A stretch of 64,000 bases of DNA from Kitasatospora sp. NA04385 (GCF_013364235.1 NZ_CP054919.1:2052059-2116058), one strand, 5' to 3'; positions 9,917 through 17,746 are shown, counted from the stretch's first letter. Translations and numbers: made by a program. Notes: generated by a model from the letters alone, not told the origin.

Positions 9917-11008
9917 ATGCCCGCCGTCCGCACCCTCTCCGACCGCGAGCTGACCGTCTCCTACTTCGGCCGCCAGCTGCTGCACCGCGCCGAGCGGCCG
10001 ACCGCCGCCGCCGCGGTGGCCCGGCTGACCGCCCTGCAGGCCCAGTACTCGCCCTCCCCGCACCTGGCGCTGTGGGCCCGGCTGCCCGGCTTCGGGCACC
10101 GGGAGCTGGAGGCCGCGCTGCTGGACGGCACGGTGGTCAAGTCGACGCTGATGCGCGGCACCCTGCACCTGGTGGCCGGTGCCGACTACGGGCACCTCGC
10201 GGCGGCCTGGCGCCGCCGGTGGCTGACCGAGCTGCGCGGCCGGCACCGGGACGCCGACCTGGACGAGGCCGCCCTGGAAGCCTCGCTGCGGGCCTTCGCC
10301 GCCGTCCCGCGCAGCGCCGACGAGCTGCGCGGGCACACCGCCGAGGCGTCCGGCGGCCGGGTCCGCACCGCGGACCTGCTGCACTACCCGCGGGCGCTGC
10401 TCCCGCTGGTGCACGTCGCCCCGTCCGGGCACTGGCGGGCGCACGGCAAGCCGCGGCTGGTGCTGTGGGACGGCGAGCTGCCGCCCGAACCGGCCGCCAC
10501 CGCCCGCCTGGTGCGCCGCTACCTGGCGGGCTACGGCCCGGCCTCGCGCGCCGACGTCGCGCACTTCACCGGCCTGCGGCTCGCCCAGGTCGACCCGGCG
10601 CTGGCCGCCCTGGGCGAGCCGGTCCGCTACCTGGCCGAGGACGGCCGCGAACTGCTCGACCTGCCCGGCGCCCCGCCCCCGTCCGACCCCGGCGGCGAAC
10701 TGCCGGTGCGCTTCCTGCCGAAGTGGGACGCCGCGCTGCTCTCGCACGCCGACCGCACCCGGATGCTGCCCGCCGCGATCCACCGGCAGGTCTACCGGGC
10801 GGTCAACGGGACGCTGCTGGCCTCCTACCTGGTGGACGGGCTGGTGGCGGGCGTCTGGGAGCACGGGCGTGCGGGCGGCGCGGCCGTCCTCACCCTGACC
10901 CCGCTGCTGCCGCACGGCGGCCGCGCCGAGCTGGAGCGGGAGGGCGAACGGCTGCTGGCCTTCCTGGAGCCGGACGCGGACCGCCGCACCGTGGTGTTCG
11001 CGTCCTGA
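9917..11008 (+). CDS. Winged-helix protein of the AlkZ/YcaQ DNA-glycosylase superfamily (HTH_42)
   Basis: A 363-residue protein. VARLTALQAQYSPSPHLALWAR at about 34-55 contains the Gln-x-Gln motif (Gln41, Gln43) that is catalytic in AlkZ, the azinomycin-resistance glycosylase. LMRGTLHLV at about 78-86 is another family hallmark. Tandem winged helices should form the rest, with a C-terminal beta region (RFLPKWDAALLSHADR) typical of the group. Family members remove bulky or crosslinked adducts, and some are housekeeping repair enzymes. No biosynthetic genes are nearby, so a general repair role is more likely than self-resistance. AGGAGG lies seven bases before the ATG. Activity is inferred from the motif. 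Confidence 0.82.
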   Translation: MPAVRTLSDRELTVSYFGRQLLHRAERPTAAAAVARLTALQAQYSPSPHLALWARLPGFGHRELEAALLDGTVVKSTLMRGTLHLVAGADYGHLAAAWRRRWLTELRGRHRDADLDEAALEASLRAFAAVPRSADELRGHTAEASGGRVRTADLLHYPRALLPLVHVAPSGHWRAHGKPRLVLWDGELPPEPAATARLVRRYLAGYGPASRADVAHFTGLRLAQVDPALAALGEPVRYLAEDGRELLDLPGAPPPSDPGGELPVRFLPKWDAALLSHADRTRMLPAAIHRQVYRAVNGTLLASYLVDGLVAGVWEHGRAGGAAVLTLTPLLPHGGRAELEREGERLLAFLEPDADRRTVVFAS

Positions 11009-11014
11009 GGGCGC

Positions 11015-11602
11015 TCAGCCCTGCCCGTCGATCTCCGCCAGGAAGGCCAGCGCGGCGGCCCAGGTCCGCTCGGCGGCCTCGGCGTCGTGGTCGGGCAGTT
11101 CGGGGTCGGTGTAGAGGTGCCCGGCGCCCCGGTAGCGGTGCACCTCGACGTCGGCACCGGCCCGGGTCATCCACAGGTACCAGGTGTTCAGCCAGTCGTC
11201 GGACTCGAACGGGTCGGGTTCGGCGACGTGCAGCTGCACCGGGATCTCGGTGGCGGCGTCCTCCCGCAGGTCCGAGGTGCCGTGGAGGAGCACCAGGCCG
11301 CGGGCCTGCTCGTCGGCCAGTGCCAGGTTCTGCGCGAGCGAGCCGCCGAGCGAGAACCCGGCGTACACCAGCCCGCCCGCCACCGGCAGCAGCGGGGCGA
11401 CGGCGCCGACGGCCCGGCGCAGCAGCTCGTCGTTGCCCACCTCGTCGCGGTACGCCATGCCCTCCTCCAGCTCGTCGAAGACCCGCCCCTCGTACAGGTC
11501 GGGGGTGTGCACGGTGTGCCCGGCGGCGCGCAGCCGGTCGGCGGCCGCGGTGACCGCGGGGCGCAGGCCGTACGCGGAGTGGAACAGGACGATCTCGGCC
11601 AC
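11015..11602 (-). CDS. Dienelactone-hydrolase-family protein
   Basis: A 195-residue alpha/beta hydrolase of DLH length. The nucleophile elbow is YAGFSLGGSLAQ with Ser rather than the Cys of classical dienelactone hydrolases. HVAEPDPFESDDW supplies the acidic residue region and YRGAGHLYTD the histidine. MAEIVLFHSAYGLRPAV is the first strand and oxyanion region. The cytoplasmic enzyme probably cleaves a small ester or lactone; the substrate is unknown. It converges on the winged-helix gene with only six bases between the stops. Confidence 0.85.
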   Translation of the reverse strand: MAEIVLFHSAYGLRPAVTAAADRLRAAGHTVHTPDLYEGRVFDELEEGMAYRDEVGNDELLRRAVGAVAPLLPVAGGLVYAGFSLGGSLAQNLALADEQARGLVLLHGTSDLREDAATEIPVQLHVAEPDPFESDDWLNTWYLWMTRAGADVEVHRYRGAGHLYTDPELPDHDAEAAERTWAAALAFLAEIDGQG

Positions 11603-11685
11603 GGGTCGGGCTCCTCGGTGCTGCGGGCGGTGCGCTGGCGCGCCGGTGCGGACCCTCCATGATCGCCCATCCGGGGACGCGCGGC

Positions 11686-11715
11686 GGCCCGGCCCACCGG
11701 GTGGTGGGCCGGGCC
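11686..11715 (-). terminator. Hairpin downstream of the collagenase gene
   Basis: 13-base arms (GGCCCGGCCCACC and complement) around a GGGT loop, 34 bases past the collagenase stop codon. Confidence 0.75.
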
Positions 11716-11749
11716 GTTCGGTGCGTGGTGCGGTGCTCCGGCCGGTGGA

Positions 11750-14410
11750 TCAGAAGGAGGCGGAGACGGTGGCGCCCGCGAAGGGCTGGTTCCCGGCGGC
11801 GTAGAGGCTGACGTAGTTCCAGCCCGCGGGCGGGTTGGCGATCGTCAGGGTCTCGGTGTTGCCGCTGCCGGTCGACCTGGCGGTGCTGGCGCCGGTGGTC
11901 GCCCAGGTGCTGCCGTTGTAGTAGAGGTCGGCATTCCCGGTGCCGCCGGAGGCGTTGACCTTCAGGCTGGCGGTGCCGGCCGGGATCCACAGGTAGAAGC
12001 TGGCGTAGTTGCCCGCGGTGGCGGTGACGTTGCTGCGGACGCAGCCCTTGTCCAGCTGGCGGGTGTCGGCCGCCGTGCACTCGGTGCCGCCGGTGCCGGG
12101 CGGGGTGGTGGAGGAGCCGTTGGAGGCGCTGATGGTGACGCCGGCGAAGGGCTGGTTCCCGGCGGCGTAGAGGCTGACGTAGTTCCAGCCCGCGGGCGGG
12201 TTGGCGATCGTCAGGGTCTCGGTGTTGCCGCTGCCGGTCGACCTGGCGGTGCTGGCGCCGGTGGTCGCCCAGGTGGCGGCGTTGTAGTAGAGGTCGGCGT
12301 TGCCGGTGCCGCCGCTGGAGCTGACGGTCAGCTTGGCGGTACCGGCCGGGACCCACACGTAGAAGTAGGAGTAGTCGCCGGCCGCCGCGGCGGCGTTCTT
12401 GCGGCTGCAACCGAGGTCGAGCTGCTGCTGGTTGGTGGCGCTGCAGTCGCTGCCCGGGTCGGTGGGCGTGGTGGTGCCGCCGCCGCAGGAGCCGGTGTTG
12501 CAGGCGGTCAGCCAGGTGTTGAAGCCGGCGTCGTAGCGGGTGCCGATGGTGGTCTTCAGCAGGGTGCGGGCGCCGTTCCAGTCACCGGCGCGGTACTTGG
12601 CGAGCACCGCGTCCAGGTCCGAGCGGTGCTGCTCCAGCATGTAGCGGACGGCCAGGTAGCCCCAGTTGTAGATCCGGGTCTGGTCGGCGTTGTCGTAGGT
12701 GGTGTCGAACAGGGTGGACAGCGCGTAGGTGTGCAGGCCGGCCTGGGTCATCGCGTCGGTGTAGTCGACCTTGCGGTACGAGTAGGAGACGTACTCGGCG
12801 AAGCCCTCGACCCACCAGACGGTGGGGGTGGTCATGCCGGCGTCGAAGTCACCGGCCATGTCGAAGCGGCCGTCGAGGTAGTGGGTGTACTCGTGGTTGA
12901 GGTTCCAGATCTGGAAGTCCGGACGGACCCACTCGGCCTCGTAGGCGATGAACCGGGGCTGGTTGCCCGCCGCGGCCGGGTCGCCCTCCAGGTACATGCC
13001 GCCGTTGTCGGTGGAGATCCCGAAGATGGTGCCGGCGTAGGTCTGGTAGTCGCTGCTGGAGTGGAAGACCACCACCTCGATGGTGGAGTTGTTGTCGTTC
13101 GCCACCGCGCCGCCGTCCTTGACCACGCTGTGGAAGTAGGCGTCCTGGCCCCTGAGGCTGGTGCAGGCGGTGGTCAGCTGGTCGGCGGTCAGCGCCTGGG
13201 CGATGATCTTGATGCTGCCGCTGCAGGTGTAGTTGACGGTCAGCACCGCGGCCCGGAGCCGGTTCGCCAGGTCGCAGGTGCCGTAGTACGAGCAGTTCGC
13301 CTTGTCGTAGCTGTCGGTCATCTCGGCCAGGCCGACCCACAGCCCGGCGGTGCGCCCGGTGATCGAGCTCTGGTCCAGCAGGCCCTTCACCAGCGGCCGG
13401 ACCTTCGCCTGCAGCGCCGGGTACTGGAGGAAGCGGCCCAGCTCGCGGCCCGCGTTGGAGACCAGGTAGCCGTTGTCGCCGCCGAGCAGCGCGTTGTTGC
13501 GGGAGGCGAAGGACTGCAGGGTGTCGAGCACGCTCGGGTCGGCCTGCACGGCGGGGAGGAAGTCGGTGTTCTGGTGGCCGCGCCACAGCACCGTGTAGGT
13601 GTTGTTGACCGCGTTGAGCATGTACCAGGATGAGTCGTAGCCGCTGTTGTAGCCGTTCAGCAGCCGCTTGACGACGCTCAGGTAGCGGGCGTTCTCGGCC
13701 GCGCTGTCGATCAGGGTGACCGCCTCGGACAGCGTGGCGCCGTTGGCGTCGTTCACGTCCTGCGAGTGCGCGCTGCCGAAGAAGGCGTCCAGGCCGCCCT
13801 CGATCGCGCTCTTCAGGCTGCTGCCGTAGCTGCCGACCGCGTCCGGGTTGTACCACTGCACGTAGTAGCCGGCCCGCAGGTACAGCACGATCTGGGTGGC
13901 CGAGGTGGAGTCGTTGCCCGGGTAGCTTGCGGACAGGTCGCGCAGCGCGTTGGCCACGCCGACCATCTGCGACTCGCCGAAGGCCAGCTTCGCGTCGTTG
14001 CCCTTGAGGGTGAACAGCGAGTTGACGCAGTCCACCGAGGCGGACTTGATCTGCGCCACCAGGGCGCTGCCGGTGCGGCTGGTGAAGTCCGAGGCGTTGC
14101 AGGTCGCGGCGGCGGCCGGGGCGGCGGCCGCCGCGGCGCCGGGTGCGCCCTTGGCCACCAGCGGCGGCCGCTTGCTGGCGTCCGCCCGCAGGTCGCGGTC
14201 CGAGTCCTTGCGGCGCTCGGCCGCCTCGGTGCCGCGCGGCGCCGACTTCGCCGCCTTCGCCCGGTCGGACTTGGCCGGCTTCTGCTCGGCCTGGGGGGCG
14301 GCCCCGGCGCCGGGCGCCAGCGCGCCCAGGAAGCCGAGGGTCAGACAGAGGGACAACAGCAGGCTCAGCGTCCGTCCTGCGGACGCGCATGCTTTCCGGA
14401 AGGTTCGCAC
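11750..14410 (-). CDS. Secreted M9-family collagenase with two C-terminal PPC domains
   Basis: An 886-residue exported metalloprotease. Residues 1-38 are a signal peptide (basic start, Leu-rich core, AGAAPQ cleavage region). A basic/Ala-rich propeptide-like segment runs to about 100. The collagenase module covers about 105-650, with zinc ligands His506 and His510 and catalytic Glu507 in NHEYTHYLDGRFD. Two tandem pre-peptidase C-terminal domains (about 653-765 and 770-886) end the chain; in related enzymes such domains bind collagen or assist secretion. The GTG start has GGAGG seven bases upstream. A strong palindrome about 90 bases upstream suggests specific control. Family and zinc site are clear; substrate preference is inferred. 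Confidence 0.92.
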   Translation of the reverse strand: MRTFRKACASAGRTLSLLLSLCLTLGFLGALAPGAGAAPQAEQKPAKSDRAKAAKSAPRGTEAAERRKDSDRDLRADASKRPPLVAKGAPGAAAAAAPAAAATCNASDFTSRTGSALVAQIKSASVDCVNSLFTLKGNDAKLAFGESQMVGVANALRDLSASYPGNDSTSATQIVLYLRAGYYVQWYNPDAVGSYGSSLKSAIEGGLDAFFGSAHSQDVNDANGATLSEAVTLIDSAAENARYLSVVKRLLNGYNSGYDSSWYMLNAVNNTYTVLWRGHQNTDFLPAVQADPSVLDTLQSFASRNNALLGGDNGYLVSNAGRELGRFLQYPALQAKVRPLVKGLLDQSSITGRTAGLWVGLAEMTDSYDKANCSYYGTCDLANRLRAAVLTVNYTCSGSIKIIAQALTADQLTTACTSLRGQDAYFHSVVKDGGAVANDNNSTIEVVVFHSSSDYQTYAGTIFGISTDNGGMYLEGDPAAAGNQPRFIAYEAEWVRPDFQIWNLNHEYTHYLDGRFDMAGDFDAGMTTPTVWWVEGFAEYVSYSYRKVDYTDAMTQAGLHTYALSTLFDTTYDNADQTRIYNWGYLAVRYMLEQHRSDLDAVLAKYRAGDWNGARTLLKTTIGTRYDAGFNTWLTACNTGSCGGGTTTPTDPGSDCSATNQQQLDLGCSRKNAAAAAGDYSYFYVWVPAGTAKLTVSSSGGTGNADLYYNAATWATTGASTARSTGSGNTETLTIANPPAGWNYVSLYAAGNQPFAGVTISASNGSSTTPPGTGGTECTAADTRQLDKGCVRSNVTATAGNYASFYLWIPAGTASLKVNASGGTGNADLYYNGSTWATTGASTARSTGSGNTETLTIANPPAGWNYVSLYAAGNQPFAGATVSASF
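11778..12275 (-). repeat. 132-bp exact direct repeat inside the collagenase gene
   Basis: Positions 11778-11909 and 12144-12275 are identical over 132 bases, 366 bases apart. They encode the same part of each PPC domain, while the flanking domain sequence has diverged. This points to recent gene conversion between the two domain copies. Confidence 0.9.
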
Positions 14411-14495
14411 GTGGGGGCCTCCGGGCCGAGGTGACGCCGCGATTGGGGGGCCGCGGCGGAGGGTGGGAGGCCGTCGAGGTGCCCCCGACGGCCGG

Positions 14496-14521
14496 GTGAC
14501 ATGTACAATTGCACATGTCAC
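14496..14521. promoter_or_regulatory. 26-bp near-palindromic operator candidate upstream of the collagenase gene
   Basis: GTGACATGT and ACATGTCAC arms flank a central CAATTG; only the A/C pair next to the centre breaks symmetry. It is far more AT-rich than its surroundings. It lies 86 bases before the collagenase GTG and 28 bases past the DUF4180 stop, so it most likely controls the collagenase gene. The binding protein is unknown. Confidence 0.65.
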
Positions 14522-14548
14522 CTGTCACCGGAAGCCCTCGCGTCGAAG

Positions 14549-14932
14549 TCAACTGCCCCGGATAACCCCCGGTTCGGACAGCCGCCCGCCCAGCTCCGCC
14601 AGGTCCGCGACGAACCACAACTGCAGGCCCCGGTTGCTCTCCCGGACGAAGTCCCGCAGCGCGTCCGACCCCGCCACGTGCCCCGCGACGTCCCCCACCA
14701 CCGCCAGCCCCGTCCGGTACTGCGCGAACTTCTGCACCACCGCCCCCGCGACGCCGCTGCGCAGCCGGAAGAACTCCACGCCCAGCCGCTCCACCGGCAG
14801 CGCCACCCAGGACGCCCCCCGGTAGGACGCGTCACCCAGCAGGTCCAGCGCCTGCCGCTCCCCCACCACCGCCTCGCCCTCGGCCGGGACCACCATCACC
14901 GGCACCCCGCCCAGCTCCCTGATCTCCGTCAC
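14549..14932 (-). CDS. DUF4180 domain protein
   Basis: A 127-residue cytoplasmic protein recognised as DUF4180 from IRELGGVPVMVVPAEGE at the start, ALDLLGDASYRGASWVALPVERL in the middle, and VQKFAQYRTGLAVVGDV and SDALRDFVRESNRG towards the end. The fold looks STAS-like or SpoIIAA-like (alternating strands and helices), but no function is established that I know of. The GTG start overlaps the stop of the upstream HTH gene in a GTGA junction, so the two are translationally coupled. Pairing with a regulator suggests a ligand- or signal-sensing partner. Confidence 0.85.
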   Translation of the reverse strand: MTEIRELGGVPVMVVPAEGEAVVGERQALDLLGDASYRGASWVALPVERLGVEFFRLRSGVAGAVVQKFAQYRTGLAVVGDVAGHVAGSDALRDFVRESNRGLQLWFVADLAELGGRLSEPGVIRGS

Positions 14933-15342
14933 CGCAGTCCTCCCGTCAACTCGTCGACCAGCGCCAGCACGTCGGACACCCGCCGCGGCGGGCCCAGCAC
15001 CACGAACCGCAACGCGCCCCGCTCCTCCTCCCGCACCGCCTGCACCCACAGCGGCCGCGGCCCGCCGGACCACGCCGACGCCGCCGCCAGCACCCCCGTC
15101 ACCAGCCGGTCCGCGTCCCGCGCCCCCACCCCGTCCACCTGCACCACCGCCGAGACCTCCACCCGCGCCGGCCCCGCCGGCACCCCGCCCCCGGTGAACG
15201 CCTCCACCTCCGCCCGGGCGATCCGGTACTGCTTCCCGATCCGCACCGCCTTGAGCTTCCCGTCCCGCACGTAGCCCCGCACGGTCTTCACGTGCAGCCC
15301 GAGCAGCTCCGCCACGTCCTCGACGGAGTAGAAATCGTTCAT
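14929..15342 (-). CDS. HTH (excisionase/MerR-type) DNA-binding protein paired with DUF4180
   Basis: A 137-residue protein. Residues 1-50 form a MerR/excisionase-type winged helix: FYSVEDVAELLGLHVKTVRG, then YVRDGKLKAVRIGKQYRIAR. The C-terminal 80 residues contain a beta-rich domain starting ARVEVSAVVQVDGV that may bind a ligand or the DUF4180 partner. It is not a phage excisionase: no integrase or phage gene is nearby. The stop overlaps the DUF4180 start by four bases. Short direct repeats just upstream of the ATG could be an autoregulatory site. Confidence 0.85.
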   Translation of the reverse strand: MNDFYSVEDVAELLGLHVKTVRGYVRDGKLKAVRIGKQYRIARAEVEAFTGGGVPAGPARVEVSAVVQVDGVGARDADRLVTGVLAAASAWSGGPRPLWVQAVREEERGALRFVVLGPPRRVSDVLALVDELTGGLR

Positions 15343-15390
15343 TCCCTATCCTTCCTTATCCGACCCCAAGCTACCGAAAAACAGGGAACG
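15343..15390. promoter_or_regulatory. Candidate autoregulatory region of the HTH-DUF4180 operon
   Basis: Immediately upstream of the HTH start, CCTATCCTT and CCTTATCCG form a direct repeat (15346-15363), and TTCCCT at 15343 with AGGGAA at 15383 form a spaced inverted repeat. The segment is AT-richer than its surroundings. Confidence 0.4.
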
Positions 15391-15483
15391 AATCGCCTCG
15401 CCACGCCGCCCACCAAGGGGGCGGGGAACGCCCACCCGGCCGCAGCCGCCCGACCCGGCCACCGACCCGCCCCGAAAAACCCT

Positions 15484-15513
15484 TTGCGCCGCGTTCGCCC
15501 CGGAACCTAAGGT
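15484..15513 (+). promoter_or_regulatory. Promoter of the leader peptide and RIO kinase
   Basis: TTGCGC (15484-15489) and TAAGGT (15508-15513) are spaced by 18 bases, a reasonable vegetative promoter. The message would begin near 15520 with a leader of about 180 bases. Confidence 0.5.
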
Positions 15514-15573
15514 GACAACCGCCCCGCCGCGCCGCCGTGCGCTCGTGGGCCCGACGAGAGGAGGTGCAGACCG

Positions 15574-15648
15574 ATGGTTGCCGCCGTGACGCGGCGCGCC
15601 TTCGTGTGCGCGCCATACGCCTCCCCCCGTCTTCGCCCCACCGGCTGA
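15574..15648 (+). CDS. 24-residue leader peptide upstream of the RIO kinase
   Basis: A short reading frame, MVAAVTRRAFVCAPYASPRL followed by RPTG and a TGA. A perfect AGGAGG sits nine bases before its ATG, a stronger site than that of the kinase gene downstream. The peptide is basic, with one Cys and three Pro. Its stop codon falls inside a long hairpin that ends ten bases before the kinase ribosome-binding site. This arrangement suggests a regulatory leader rather than a functional small protein, but it could be either. Confidence 0.55.
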   Translation: MVAAVTRRAFVCAPYASPRLRPTG

Positions 15649-15675
15649 CGGCGCGTCACTCCGCGCCCCGGTGGG
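15637..15675 (+). promoter_or_regulatory. Hairpin overlapping the leader-peptide stop codon
   Basis: An outer 8-bp stem (CCCACCGG with CCGGTGGG) encloses an inner 6-bp stem (GGCGCG with CGCGCC) and a TCACTC loop. A five-base bulge holds the leader stop TGA. A ribosome finishing the leader would melt it. The kinase AGGAG starts ten bases further on. Confidence 0.5.
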
Positions 15676-15697
15676 CCACTCCCCAGGAGCCACCGCA

Positions 15698-16687
15698 GTG
15701 CGCGAGCGCTTTGCCGACAGCGATTCCTTCTCCCGCATCCGCCCCAAGGGTGCTTCCCGTCGCGGCCGCCGGGCCGACCGCTTCGACGACTCCCAGCCCG
15801 AGTACGACTACTTCGCCTCCACCGGGCCCGACTTCGACGCCACCGCCGACGCCGACGCCGCCCCCGAGGAGCAGTTCACCGCCCCCGTGACCGACGGGCC
15901 CCCCGCGGGCGACCGCTGGTCGACGTGGGACCAGTCCACCCCGACCGAGAAGGGCCCCGAGCCGCGCCCCGACTGGGTCGTCACCGAACTCGCGGCCGTC
16001 GACACCGAGTTGGGCATCGTGAAGACCGGCAAGGAGGCGGACGTCTTCCTGCTGGAGCGCGCCGTCCCCGACACCGGCCGCCGCACCCTGATGGCCGCCA
16101 AGCGGTACCGGGACGCCCAGCACCGGATGTTCCACCGGGACTCGGGGTACCTGGAGGGCCGCCAGCACAAGGAGTCCCGGATCACCCGGGCGATGGCCAA
16201 GCGCACCGCCTTCGGCAAGGAGGCCATCGCGGGGCAGTGGGCGGCGGCCGAGTTCAACGCGCTGTGCCGGCTCTGGTCGGCGGGCGTCGCCGTGCCGTAC
16301 CCGGTGCAGATCACCGGCACCGAGATCCTGATGGAGTTCGTCGGCGACGAGAACGGCACGGCCGCACCCCGGCTGGCCCAACTGCGCGCCGAGGAGGCCG
16401 ACATCGAGGGCCTGTGGGCGCAGCTGGGCCACAGCCTCGGGCTGCTGGCCTACGACGGCTACGCGCACGGAGACCTCTCGGCCTACAACATCCTGGTGCA
16501 CCGCGGCCGCCTGGTGATCATCGACGTGCCGCAGATCGTCGACGTGGTGGCCAACCCGCGCGGCCTCTCCTTCCTGGAGCGGGACGTGCGCAACGTCGGC
16601 GCCTGGTTCGTCTCCCGCGGTCTCCCGCCCGCGAGCGTCGACGCCCTGGTCGAGTCCCTGGCCGCCGACGCCCGCCTGCGCCGCTGA
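15698..16687 (+). CDS. RIO-type serine protein kinase
   Basis: A 329-residue RIO1-like kinase. About 85 acidic, disordered residues precede the kinase. ELGIVKTGKEADVFLLE is the RIO nucleotide loop. MAAKRYRD carries the ATP-binding Lys. HGDLSAYNILVH supplies catalytic Asp259 and metal ligand Asn264, and VIIDVPQIVD carries Asp276, the RIO counterpart of DFG. GTG start with AGGAG eight bases upstream. Eukaryotic and archaeal RIO kinases act in small-subunit maturation; the role in actinobacteria is not settled. Expression may be tuned by the leader peptide upstream. Confidence 0.93.
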   Translation: MRERFADSDSFSRIRPKGASRRGRRADRFDDSQPEYDYFASTGPDFDATADADAAPEEQFTAPVTDGPPAGDRWSTWDQSTPTEKGPEPRPDWVVTELAAVDTELGIVKTGKEADVFLLERAVPDTGRRTLMAAKRYRDAQHRMFHRDSGYLEGRQHKESRITRAMAKRTAFGKEAIAGQWAAAEFNALCRLWSAGVAVPYPVQITGTEILMEFVGDENGTAAPRLAQLRAEEADIEGLWAQLGHSLGLLAYDGYAHGDLSAYNILVHRGRLVIIDVPQIVDVVANPRGLSFLERDVRNVGAWFVSRGLPPASVDALVESLAADARLRR

Positions 16688-16717
16688 CCGGAGCCGGCTC
16701 CCGCCCCCGCCCCGGGA

Positions 16718-16750
16718 AGCGCGGTTCGGCTGCCGCCGAGCCGCCGCGCT
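16718..16750 (+). terminator. Imperfect hairpin after the RIO kinase gene
   Basis: AGCGCGG and CCGCGCT arms with an inner TCGGC/GCCGA stem and a small bulge, 30 bases past the stop codon. Confidence 0.5.
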
Positions 16751-16822
16751 CTCCGGGGCTCCACCGCTGTCGGCGGTGACGCCTACGCTGCCCATCCGTC
16801 CACGAACGCCCGGAGAGCAGCC

Positions 16823-17689
16823 ATGACCATCACACGACCGACCACGGCAGCCTCCACCCCGACCGAACCCGACCCTTCCCCCGGCTCCACCCCCGCCACC
16901 GCCCCACCGGGACCATTCAGCGCCAAGGAGGCCCTGCAACAGATCGCCGCCGTCCTCGCCCTGCTCACCATGGTCGTCCTCGCCCTCGCGGACTACGCGC
17001 TCGGCGAGTACTTCCGCGCGCTCGGTCCGACCCCGGAGGGGGTGGGTATCGACAAGCAGACACTGCTCATCCGGGCCTGCCCGGTCCTCGCCCTGCTCGC
17101 CATCCTCGTCCTGCCGATGGGCTTCTCGGCCGGGATCGCGGGCCGCCGGGCCGTCCCGGCCCGGATCCGCCGTCTGCTGAGCACCCACCCCGCCGTCTGG
17201 GGCCTGGGGCTGGCCGCCGGCCTCGGCCTGGTGCTGGTGCTGCCCGGCAGCCCCGATCCGTTCGACTCCACCCTGCTGGTCTCCGGCATGCTGTCCGGTG
17301 TCCTGATCTTCGGCCCCGGGGCCTACCACCTCCTGCGCAAGGGGCTGCCGGTGGCGTTCGTCTGCCTGATCGCCGCCGTGGTCGGCTGCCTGACCCTCGG
17401 GCCGTACCTCGGCGACCGCGCCTACGCCGACGGAACAGCGCTGCGCACCCGGGGCACCGTCACCATGCTGAGCTACCTCGTCGGAGCCCGCCCGGTCGCC
17501 GCCGACGCCTCCTGGACCGACCTCGACGAGGTCCACCACCGGGAGCGGATCGTCTACCTGGGCGACCAGAACGGCATGTCCTCCTTCCTCTCCTGCGCCG
17601 GACGGGAAGTCGAACGCGTTCCCTCCACTCAGGTGCGCCTCCGCTTCGTTGCCCCGGAGGCCGTCGAAGGCTCCCTCTGCGCTCCCTGA
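16823..17689 (+). CDS. Integral membrane protein of unknown function
   Basis: A 288-residue protein not matched to a family I recognise. A Pro/Thr-rich N-terminal tail of about 30 residues is followed by about five hydrophobic segments: ALLTMVVLALADYAL, LLAILVLPMGFSAGI, GLGLAAGLGLVLVL, LVSGMLSGVLIFGP and AFVCLIAAVVGCLTL. The last 110 residues are soluble and hold two Cys (SCAGREVE and SLCAP) that could pair outside the cell. The downstream receptor kinase gene is on the same strand but has its own apparent promoter. It could be a sensor or signalling accessory. Confidence 0.65.
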   Translation: MTITRPTTAASTPTEPDPSPGSTPATAPPGPFSAKEALQQIAAVLALLTMVVLALADYALGEYFRALGPTPEGVGIDKQTLLIRACPVLALLAILVLPMGFSAGIAGRRAVPARIRRLLSTHPAVWGLGLAAGLGLVLVLPGSPDPFDSTLLVSGMLSGVLIFGPGAYHLLRKGLPVAFVCLIAAVVGCLTLGPYLGDRAYADGTALRTRGTVTMLSYLVGARPVAADASWTDLDEVHHRERIVYLGDQNGMSSFLSCAGREVERVPSTQVRLRFVAPEAVEGSLCAP

Positions 17690-17720
17690 CCACGCCTCAT
17701 CTCCGCCTCCCCGCAAGCAA

Positions 17721-17746
17721 GTTGCGCCACGCAACGGGTGTAGAGT
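17721..17746 (+). promoter_or_regulatory. Inverted repeat and -10 upstream of the receptor kinase
   Basis: GTTGCG and CGCAAC arms separated by CCA (17721-17735) lie just before a TAGAGT -10 candidate (17741-17746). A second small repeat, GTCAG-N8-CTGAC, lies at 17803-17820 in the leader. The first could be an operator over the -35. Confidence 0.4.

Noticed and set aside
14929..15342. Prophage excisionase
   Set aside because: The HTH resembles excisionases, but no integrase, att repeat or phage gene is nearby, and it is coupled to DUF4180.
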